Shown here: piece after piece, positions 1 to 4,589 of the stretch
Layout of the letters: every line of letters starts with the position of its first letter
How positions within the stretch are numbered: position 1 is the first letter of the stretch
Origin: Anaerolineales bacterium
Lineage (GTDB): Bacteria > Chloroflexota > Anaerolineae > Epilineales > JAANWY01
Reading direction: 5' to 3'
Length of the DNA stretch: 7,539 nucleotides
Assembly (NCBI GenBank): GCA_018263655.1
Contig: JAANWY010000376.1
Location: forward strand, 1 to 7,539
Position numbers and translations under genes: made by a program
Notes under the pieces: generated by a model
Told to the model about the DNA's origin: nothing
Database searches by the model: none
What the model saw: the letters and a program-made list of their open reading frames with translations, nothing else

Positions 1-102
1 ATCGTTTCGGCCATTGGCTTCCGCCTGCTCCCGCTGGATTGCCAAATCCAGCGGTTATGGCTTGGATTTGGCAATCCAAGCCGAGCTAGTGGCCGAAACG
101 AT
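1..102. repeat. Three-way-junction inverted-repeat element
   Basis: A 13-bp perfect inverted repeat closes the element (1-13 with 90-102; arm atcgtttcggcca). Inside it lie two 9-bp perfect hairpins. The first pairs 31-39 with 46-54 and has the loop tgccaa (40-45). The second pairs 59-67 with 74-82 and has the loop ttggca (68-73). The loops are exact reverse complements, so the hairpins could kiss, or 36-49 could pair with 64-77 as a 14-bp alternative stem. Folded, this is a T- or cloverleaf-shaped structure. It lies upstream of the deacetylase gene and begins at the window edge, so it may be longer. It could be a non-autonomous mobile repeat, a processed hairpin or a regulatory RNA structure; the sequence alone does not decide. 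The pairing is seen directly and the role is unknown. Confidence 0.75.
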
Positions 103-112
103 GATCATACCC

Positions 113-181
113 GATGTTCGCTCAGATCGATTTACCAAATCGATGTACACGTAGAACGCAATGATGTTCGTTCAGATCGAT
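113..181. promoter_or_regulatory. Paired 19-bp direct repeats flanking a small palindrome
   Basis: Two copies of gatgttcgYtcagatcgat (113-131 and 163-181) match at 18 of 19 positions and start 50 bp apart. Between and overlapping them is an 8-bp inverted repeat, atcgattt (126-133) with aaatcgat (137-144), separated by acc. The block ends 28 bp before the GTG start of the deacetylase gene. It is well placed to be a control region, for example paired regulator sites around a weak promoter (tttacc at 131-136 and tagaac at 152-157, only 15 bp apart, so not convincing). It may equally be a local duplication. Confidence 0.45.
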
Positions 182-209
182 AAGGAAAGCACAATGGAGG
201 AACTCACTC

Positions 210-932
210 GTGCCTTACGATGCAATTGTAATCACCGCTCACCCCGACGACGCCGAAGTCCAGATGGGGGGCACCATCGCCAAAATTGCCGACCAGGAAC
301 TCACCGTGTTGATCGTGGATCTATGCGACGGCGAGCCGGCCGACTACGCCGAGCCTGGCGTGCGCATCCAGCAGGCTCAGCGCGCGGCAGACATCCTGGG
401 CGCTGATCGGCTGATCCTCGACGGTCAGGACCGCTTCATCGAGGACACGATTCCGCTGCGGTTGGAGCTGGCGCAATTGATCCGCGAGCACCGGCCGCGC
501 TGGGTGTTCGGCACCGCCGAGGCCTGCGTCCACCCGGATCACGCCGCCGTCGAGCCGTTGGTGACAGCCGCCGTGTTCTACGCCCGGCTGCGTAACTGGG
601 ACCGCGTGCCAGGCGGAGAAATCCTCGCCAAGACGGAGCCCTGGATCGTCGATCGGCTCTTCTTCCCCCACTGTAAGATGGAGCCGGCCTGGGGCGAAAG
701 CTTCGATTTTGCCGTGGACGTGAGCGAGACGTACGAGAGCAAGAAACAAGCCTTAGCCCAATACCAATCGATCTTCGAAACGGAGACGAGCGATCAACTG
801 CTCGAACTGTACGAGGCTGAGGATATGCACATGGGCCGGCTGTTCGGCGTGGACTACGCCGAAATTTTCAAGGCTCACAGTCCACTGCTAGTCGACGACC
901 TGACCACCTTCAAACCCGGACTGCATGGCTGA
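210..932 (+). CDS. PIG-L/LmbE-family deacetylase, BshB1-like
   Basis: A 240-residue zinc-dependent N-deacetylase of the PIG-L/LmbE family, presumably cytoplasmic. The N-terminal strand runs into AHPDDAE (residues 10-16), whose H11 and D14 are the expected zinc ligands and D13 the catalytic base. HPDHA (108-112) supplies the third ligand, H111. GGTIAK (20-25) and RAADILG (58-64) are also family features. The overall length and the C-terminal LFGVDYAEIF resemble BshB1, which deacetylates GlcNAc-malate in bacillithiol synthesis. Other family members act on mycothiol precursors or sugar conjugates, so the substrate is not proven, and no bshA or bshC lies in the window. The start is GTG: GGAGG at 196-200 sits 9 nt upstream, and the nearby ATGs are out of frame. 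It is first in a probable operon with OsmC and PDO, which fits a thiol-related role. Confidence 0.9.
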   Translation: MPYDAIVITAHPDDAEVQMGGTIAKIADQELTVLIVDLCDGEPADYAEPGVRIQQAQRAADILGADRLILDGQDRFIEDTIPLRLELAQLIREHRPRWVFGTAEACVHPDHAAVEPLVTAAVFYARLRNWDRVPGGEILAKTEPWIVDRLFFPHCKMEPAWGESFDFAVDVSETYESKKQALAQYQSIFETETSDQLLELYEAEDMHMGRLFGVDYAEIFKAHSPLLVDDLTTFKPGLHG

Positions 933-961
933 TTCACATGTCTCGACGATACCGAGAACGA

Positions 962-992
962 AATCAAAGGCTTGATTAGAAACAGAATCAAG
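962..992 (+). promoter_or_regulatory. Mutually exclusive hairpins before osmC-like gene
   Basis: Three short segments compete for pairing. aatcaa (962-967) pairs with ttgatt (972-977) around a 4-nt loop. Alternatively cttgatt (971-977) pairs with aatcaag (986-992) around an 8-nt loop. The middle segment can be used only once, the layout of a simple switch or attenuator. Stems are AT-rich and short (6-7 bp), so stability is modest; the same bases could instead be a DNA-binding site. The segment lies in the 81-nt gap between the deacetylase stop and the OsmC start. An additional 5-bp hairpin (941-945 with 953-957) precedes it. Confidence 0.3.
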
Positions 993-1013
993 TGACTTAG
1001 AAAGAGAGACGAT

Positions 1014-1430
1014 ATGCCTGAAGCTAGAATCAAATGGCTCGAAAAGCGCCAGTTCGTTGGTACCGATAGCTCGAAACACTCAGTAGTGATGTCGTCCCAG
1101 GATGAGGAGAATGCGACTGGGATGAAGCCGGCCGAGTTGCTGTTGGTGTCCCTCGGAGGATGTACCGCCTACGATGTGGTCAACATCCTTGAGAAGAAGC
1201 GTCAGCAAGTGACCGATTTTGAGATCATCGTCACCGGTGAACAGGAATCTGATCCCCCTTGGCCCTATCGCAAGATCCACCTGGAGTACGTTTTCCACGG
1301 TGCGGGGCTCTCGGAGAAGGCCGTGGCCCAGGCTATTGCGCTATCCGAGGGCAAGTACTGCTCCGTCAGCGCCACGCTGAAGGGCAAGGCCGAGATTACG
1401 ACGAGTTACCGGATCGAAGAGACCACGTAG
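1014..1430 (+). CDS. OsmC/Ohr-family thiol peroxidase-like protein
   Basis: A 138-residue protein of the OsmC superfamily, the usual single-domain length. Members are cytoplasmic homodimers that reduce organic hydroperoxides or other thiol-reactive oxidants with a pair of cysteines. Both expected cysteines are present: C50 in LVSLGGCTAYDV at the start of the long central helix, and C116 in GKYCSVSATL. The KPAELLLVSLGGC segment (38-50) and the C-terminal strand after SVSATLKG are typical. It belongs with the general OsmC/YhfA-like branch rather than classical Ohr, but the substrate cannot be read from sequence. The ATG is preceded by a weak purine-rich site (agagag, 1003-1008). It sits 81 nt after the deacetylase and 34 nt before the PDO gene, so co-transcription is likely. 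Confidence 0.92.
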   Translation: MPEARIKWLEKRQFVGTDSSKHSVVMSSQDEENATGMKPAELLLVSLGGCTAYDVVNILEKKRQQVTDFEIIVTGEQESDPPWPYRKIHLEYVFHGAGLSEKAVAQAIALSEGKYCSVSATLKGKAEITTSYRIEETT

Positions 1431-1464
1431 CACGCTCCCACAGGGAATAGATCAGGAGGATAGA

Positions 1465-2124
1465 ATGACTCTCATACCAGACGAAGAACGCCGGCTGATC
1501 ACCGAAGACTTCGAGGCTGAGCTCAGCCGGCCAGTCAAGATATTGATGTTCACCCAAGAATTCGAGTGCGAGTTCTGTAAGCAAACGCGCCAACTTGTCG
1601 AAGAGCTCTCAGAGCTCTCGGACAACGTGACACTGGAAGTGTACGACTTCATAGCGGACGAGGATGTGGCGGCCAAGTACAACGTCGACAAGATCCCGGC
1701 AATCGTCATCCTCGATGAGGAAGGGCAGGATGCCGGCATCCATTTCTATGGCATCCCGTCAGGCTACGAATTCGCATCGTTGCTGGAAGCCGTCAAATTG
1801 GCCGGCACTGACAAGGTGCAACTCAGTGACGACACACTGGAACAGCTAGAAACCATCCAAGAACCGGTACACATCCAAGTCTTCGTGACGCCCACGTGCC
1901 CCTACTGCCCGCGCGCCGTCGTGCTGGGTCATCAACTGGCCTACGCCAGCTCGTGGGTCCGGGCCGATATGGTGGAGGCAACAGAGTTCCCACACCTGTC
2001 CCAGAAATACAGCGTGATGGGTGTGCCCAGGACCGTCATTAACGAGGATACGCATGTTGAAGGTGCAGTCCCTGAGGAAATGTTGATGCCCAAGCTGATG
2101 CAGGCCCTCTCCAACGGCCGCTAG
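1465..2124 (+). CDS. Protein disulfide oxidoreductase (PDO), two thioredoxin folds
   Basis: A 219-residue glutaredoxin-like protein made of two tandem thioredoxin folds, the length and architecture of the PDO family common in archaea, thermophiles and some Chloroflexota. The N-terminal unit has CEFC (C35, C38) and a cis-proline at P78 (KIPAI). The C-terminal unit has CPYC (C145, C148), preceded by VTPT, and a cis-proline at P188 (GVPRT). Both CxxC sites are intact, so each half could be active; in studied PDOs the C-terminal pair is usually the main reductase/isomerase site. There is no signal peptide, so it probably acts in the cytoplasm, reduced by a thioredoxin reductase encoded elsewhere. 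A strong aggagga site (1454-1460) lies 4 nt before the ATG. A 9-bp tandem duplication (1602-1619) encodes ELSELS in a helix without breaking the frame. It is the last gene of the probable deacetylase-OsmC-PDO transcript. Confidence 0.93.
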   Translation: MTLIPDEERRLITEDFEAELSRPVKILMFTQEFECEFCKQTRQLVEELSELSDNVTLEVYDFIADEDVAAKYNVDKIPAIVILDEEGQDAGIHFYGIPSGYEFASLLEAVKLAGTDKVQLSDDTLEQLETIQEPVHIQVFVTPTCPYCPRAVVLGHQLAYASSWVRADMVEATEFPHLSQKYSVMGVPRTVINEDTHVEGAVPEEMLMPKLMQALSNGR

Positions 2125-2151
2125 GCGCTCAAGGTAACCGTTCAGTATCTT

Positions 2152-2168
2152 CAGGCACTGTGTGCCTG
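2152..2168 (+). repeat. Small hairpin adjoining the large palindrome
   Basis: caggcac (2152-2158) and gtgcctg (2162-2168) form a 7-bp stem with a 3-nt loop, 28 nt after the PDO stop. It overlaps the left end of the 54-bp palindrome by two bases, so the two structures compete slightly. No T-run follows, so it is not a classical terminator by itself. Confidence 0.5.
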
Positions 2169-2220
2169 CAAATGTCCGGAAAAGTGGGGGCGGCCGCCCC
2201 CACTTTTCCGGACATTTGCA
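2167..2220. repeat. Perfect 54-bp palindrome between pdo and csoR-like gene
   Basis: Bases 2167-2193 are the exact reverse complement of 2194-2220, with no spacer and no mismatch. The half-site begins tgcaaatgtccggaaaagtg and continues as gggggcgg to a central cggccg. In RNA it would be a very strong hairpin and in DNA a possible cruciform. It could end the upstream operon, but only a short ttt lies nearby, so it is not a canonical Rho-independent terminator. The inner 5'-TGTCCGG...CCGGACA-3' resembles two abutted transposon ends. The centre, GGGGG-N6-CCCCC, also resembles the G/C-tract dyads bound by CsoR/RcnR-family repressors. The palindrome itself is certain; its function is not. Confidence 0.9.
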
Positions 2221-2261
2221 CAGGATTTTAGACACCGTGAATTCGACCTGCTTGCCTCGCC

Positions 2262-2290
2262 TTGTCATAGCCACTGCATAGAAGTATAAT
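2262..2290 (+). promoter_or_regulatory. Sigma70-type promoter of the csoR-like gene
   Basis: TTGTCA (2262-2267, 5 of 6 to the -35 consensus) and TATAAT (2285-2290, perfect -10) are separated by exactly 17 bp. Transcription would begin near 2297 and leave a leader of about 74 nt that contains the tandem Shine-Dalgarno repeats. This indicates that the regulator has its own promoter rather than depending on the upstream operon. Confidence 0.75.
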
Positions 2291-2312
2291 CTCGATAAAG
2301 GGATATTGTAGA

Positions 2313-2372
2313 TTCAGGAGGCATCACCCGATTTCAGGAGGCATCACCCGATTTCAGGAGGCATCACCCGAT
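2313..2372 (+). repeat. Three exact tandem 20-bp repeats, each with a Shine-Dalgarno
   Basis: The unit ttcaggaggcatcacccgat occurs three times without mismatch (2313-2332, 2333-2352, 2353-2372). Each unit has a full AGGAGG. Only the third is followed by G to complete the ATG of the regulator at 2371-2373, where AGGAGG lies 9 nt upstream. The first two copies are therefore ribosome-binding sites without a start codon. Exact identity implies recent slippage or duplication, and copy number may vary between strains. The repeats might act as ribosome standby sites or as regulator sites. Confidence 0.95.
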
Positions 2373-2655
2373 GAGGGTAACCGACCCGCAAGTCAAGAGC
2401 GATCTACGAAGGCGCCTGCGGCGCGTCGAGGGACAGGTGCGCGGCGTACAGCGGATGATCGATGAAGAGCGAGACTGCCATGAAATCTTGCAGCAGCTCA
2501 GCGCCGTCCGCTCTGCCTCGTATTCCACGAGCGTAGCATTGGTACGCTCCTACGCTAAGCAGTGCCTGACCGATCCAGAGATGGATGTTCCAGTCGAGGA
2601 ATTTATCGACAACGTGCTCGATGCCCTCGGCCAGGTCAACAAGACGACCGGCTAA
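2371..2655 (+). CDS. CsoR/RcnR/CstR-family transcriptional repressor, probably thiol-sensing
   Basis: A 94-residue all-helical regulator of the CsoR/RcnR (DUF156) family, normal length. These proteins are tetrameric repressors released from DNA by Cu(I), Ni/Co, formaldehyde or sulfane sulfur. RRLRRVEGQVRGVQRMI (14-30) is the family signature, with the basic residues used in DNA contact. C36 and C65 align with the two cysteines of Mycobacterium CsoR. The third copper ligand, H61 in CsoR, is Y61 here (VRSYAKQC), and residue 35 is D rather than Y. A two-cysteine, no-histidine arrangement is characteristic of CstR, which senses persulfides by cross-linking its cysteines. I infer a thiol or persulfide sensor rather than a copper sensor. 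It has its own promoter and lies downstream of thiol-redox genes, which are plausible targets. A small dyad, accc-gatga-gggt (2367-2379), straddles the start codon and might be an operator half. Confidence 0.93.
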   Translation: MRVTDPQVKSDLRRRLRRVEGQVRGVQRMIDEERDCHEILQQLSAVRSASYSTSVALVRSYAKQCLTDPEMDVPVEEFIDNVLDALGQVNKTTG

Positions 2656-3046
2656 GACTTGGACCGGCGTGAAACCAGTCTCAGACCAGATTTGGACCGA
2701 AGCGTGATATAATTCGTGCCGTAGTGAATGCTGATGTGACAACGCATCGCTAGAGTTAACTTGCCAACATTCTGAAACGGGTCAAAGACGATCTATGCAG
2801 GGTTGCGTGATCTGCGGCGGACTCACCTCCGTCAAGGCGACCATTCTCGTGGCTTGCTGTTGACAGCGGAAGTCCGTTTTTGCATGTCCCGACATCCTGC
2901 ACGTCGTCCAAAGGTAGGCGTTCAGCCGTAATCTAGATCTACCCGATAACTGCTCAGGCTATTTATTGCCCAGGCTACGGCCCTCGCAGTTGAGAAATGC
3001 GAATAAACCTAAAATCACTGCAATGCAATAAGGAGGTTGCATACCA
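2656..3046 (+). other. 391-bp gene-free leader region of glutamate dehydrogenase
   Basis: No convincing gene lies between the regulator stop and the gdhA start. The left end has an extended -10 promoter with direct repeats, annotated separately. A perfect TTGACA (2860-2865) has no acceptable -10 at 15-18 bp. A 22-codon ATG frame (2795-2863) encodes four cysteines but lacks a Shine-Dalgarno. Near the right end, ttattgc (about 2963-2969) can pair with gcaataa next to the gdhA Shine-Dalgarno. If transcription starts near 2720, the gdhA mRNA has a leader of over 300 nt. I recognise no known riboswitch. Confidence 0.5.
2659..2713 (+). promoter_or_regulatory. Extended -10 promoter with two TTGGACCG direct repeats
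   Basis: TGATATAAT (2705-2713) is a perfect extended -10 element, which can work without a good -35; the bases 17 bp upstream (accaga) are not -35-like. Upstream are two exact copies of ttggaccg (2659-2666 and 2692-2699), starting 33 bp apart, about three DNA turns. They therefore face the same side of the helix, as expected for sites of one regulator. The block starts just after the csoR-like stop codon and most likely drives gdhA or a leader RNA. Confidence 0.55.
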
Positions 3047-4339
3047 ATGATTCAAGAAACCCAACCACAACTGGCGACGCGGGCCGCCGATGATGCTGCG
3101 GCCAACCCTTTCGAAATCGCTCAGCGGCAATTCGATAAGGCGGCCGAGTATCTGGACCTGAAAGCCGGCGTCCGCGCCTGGCTTCGCGTCCCCCATCGCG
3201 AAATCGCCGTCAACTTCCCCGTCCACATAGATGATGGGTCGGTCGAAATCTTCACCGGCTATCGCGTGCAGCACAACACGACGCGCGGGCCGGCTAAAGG
3301 CGGCATCCGCTACCACCCAGATGTGACGCTGGACGAAGTGCGCGCCCTCTCCATGTGGATGACGTGGAAGTGCGCCGTGGTCAACATCCCGTACGGCGGC
3401 GCCAAGGGCGGCGTCATCTGCAACCCCAAGCAGATGTCGCAGAACGAACTCGAGAATCTAACCCGGCGCTACACGTCCGAGATTTCGGTCTTCATGAGCC
3501 CTGAAGGCGACATTCCGGCCCCGGATGTCAACACCAACCCCCAAGTCATGGCGTGGATCATGGACACCTACTCGATGCACCGCGGCTATTCCACGCCGGC
3601 CGTCGTCACCGGCAAACCGATAGAGATTGGCGGTTCGCTGGGCCGGAACGAGGCCACCGGTCGGGGCACGGTGATCACGACACTGGAAGCCCTCGAGCAT
3701 TTGGAGATTCCGGTCGAAGGCGCCGAAGTGGTCGTGCAAGGCTACGGTAACGCCGGCTCCGTCGCCGCCTACCTGCTGCAAGACTACGGCGCGAAGATCA
3801 TCGCCATGAGCGACTCGCGGGGCGGCATCTACAATCGGGATGGGTTTGACGCCCGTGAGGTCAAGGACTTCAAGGCGGAGACGGGTTCTGTGGTCGAGTA
3901 CCCCGGCGCCGAGGGCTTGACCAACGCTGAGCTGCTTGAGCTCAAGTGTGACGTGCTGGTGCCGGAGATGGAAGAGCACACGTCAACGGAGGACAACGCC
4001 GGCCACATCAAGGCCAAGGTGGTGGCCGAGGCGGCCAACGGCCCGACGACGCCGGAGGCGGACGAGATCATGTACGAGAAGGGGATCTTCGTAATTCCCG
4101 ACATCCTGTGCAATGCCGGCGGCGTGACAGTGTCGTACTTCGAGTGGGTCCAGGATCTGCAGGCCTTCTTCTGGTCCGAGGGAGAGATCAACCAGCAGTT
4201 GGAAGGCATCATGGTGCGCAGCTTCGATGACGTGCTGAGTATATCACAGGAGAAAGAGGCCGATATGCGCACAGCGGCCTATATCCTGGCCATCAAACGC
4301 GTCTCCGACGCCACAACGATCCGAGGTATCTATCCGTAA
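3047..4339 (+). CDS. gdhA: Glutamate dehydrogenase (Glu/Leu/Phe/Val dehydrogenase family)
   Basis: A 430-residue enzyme of the hexameric glutamate dehydrogenase family, full length. It interconverts glutamate with 2-oxoglutarate and ammonia using NAD(P)(H), in the cytoplasm. Visible motifs are GPAKGGIRYHP (81-91, substrate K84), MTWKCAVVNIPYGGAKGG (105-122; K108 and catalytic K120) and PAPDVNT (157-163, catalytic D160). ATGRG (203-207) leads to the Rossmann fold, with GYGNAG at 232-237. AANGPTTPEAD (329-339) and ILCNAGGVTVSYFEWVQD (353-370) close the active site. The segment VPEMEEHTSTEDNAG (305-319) departs from the usual VPAALENxIT, near the cofactor. Coenzyme preference is not clear from sequence. 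The start is secure: aaggaggt (3030-3037) lies 9 nt before the ATG. Other family members use leucine, phenylalanine or valine, but length and motifs favour glutamate. It appears to be a single-gene unit with its own leader and a downstream terminator. Confidence 0.95.
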   Translation: MIQETQPQLATRAADDAAANPFEIAQRQFDKAAEYLDLKAGVRAWLRVPHREIAVNFPVHIDDGSVEIFTGYRVQHNTTRGPAKGGIRYHPDVTLDEVRALSMWMTWKCAVVNIPYGGAKGGVICNPKQMSQNELENLTRRYTSEISVFMSPEGDIPAPDVNTNPQVMAWIMDTYSMHRGYSTPAVVTGKPIEIGGSLGRNEATGRGTVITTLEALEHLEIPVEGAEVVVQGYGNAGSVAAYLLQDYGAKIIAMSDSRGGIYNRDGFDAREVKDFKAETGSVVEYPGAEGLTNAELLELKCDVLVPEMEEHTSTEDNAGHIKAKVVAEAANGPTTPEADEIMYEKGIFVIPDILCNAGGVTVSYFEWVQDLQAFFWSEGEINQQLEGIMVRSFDDVLSISQEKEADMRTAAYILAIKRVSDATTIRGIYP

Positions 4340-4413
4340 GGTGGCGGACCACTGGATCTACTGGATACTGCGTAACGCTCAGCGTCACTCCGCCGTTAGT
4401 ACAGACGCGAGGT

Positions 4414-4532
4414 GCTTGGGAGGAGAACCGAGAAATCGGGACTTCCTCTTCAAGCCAAGGGGCCTCTGAGGCAACAAGCGGGAAGAGCCTTGGGCAGGGA
4501 GCTTGTCCGCTCGTGCGCGCCCCAGAGGCCCC
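4414..4532 (+). other. Structured region downstream of gdhA, possible 3'-UTR RNA or sRNA
   Basis: Several pairings stack up before the terminator. gcttg (4414-4418) pairs with caagc (4451-4455) around an inner ccga-GAAA-tcgg hairpin (4428-4439) with a GNRA tetraloop. ggggcctctg (4459-4468) pairs perfectly with cagaggcccc (4523-4532) over 10 bp. Inside that, acaagc (4474-4479) pairs with gcttgt (4501-4506). With the terminator at 4538-4569 this could be a discrete RNA of about 160 nt or the folded 3' end of the gdhA mRNA. It matches no RNA family I recognise. ORFs here lack ribosome-binding sites and protein-like composition. Confidence 0.35.
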
Positions 4533-4537
4533 GAAAG

Positions 4538-4569
4538 GGCCGGCCTAGACCCCCCGAGGCCGGCCTTTT
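4538..4569. terminator. Bidirectional Rho-independent terminator between convergent genes
   Basis: ggccggcct (4538-4546) and aggccggcc (4557-4565) make a 9-bp GC-rich stem with a 10-nt loop, followed by ttttcttctt on the plus strand. That is a good terminator for the gdhA transcript. On the minus strand the same stem is followed by ctttc, a weaker tail, so it may also stop the permease transcript, which ends at 4590. Confidence 0.85.
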
Positions 4570-4589
4570 CTTCTTGCCAAAGCACTGCG

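Noticed and set aside
161..406. 81-codon ATG frame overlapping the deacetylase start
   Set aside because: Arginine-rich out-of-frame translation of the deacetylase gene, with no family features.
1602..1619. 9-bp tandem duplication in the PDO gene as a frameshift or recoding site
   Set aside because: It is in frame and adds only ELS to a surface helix; an ordinary small duplication.
1846..2274. 142-codon minus-strand ORF across the PDO 3' end and the palindrome
   Set aside because: It is antisense to a well-supported gene and has no recognisable motif.
2313..2372. Tandem repeats as a CRISPR array
   Set aside because: The units abut with no spacers and contain a ribosome-binding site.
2795..2863. 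22-codon ORF with four cysteines upstream of gdhA
   Set aside because: No Shine-Dalgarno and too short to judge by composition; mentioned as a possibility in the leader finding but not called as a gene.
2861..2880. cgga-ag-tccg followed by ttttt as a terminator
   Set aside because: The real stem is only 3-4 bp with an impossible or minimal loop.
2860..2888. Perfect TTGACA as a gdhA promoter
   Set aside because: No hexamer at 15-18 bp spacing resembles TATAAT.
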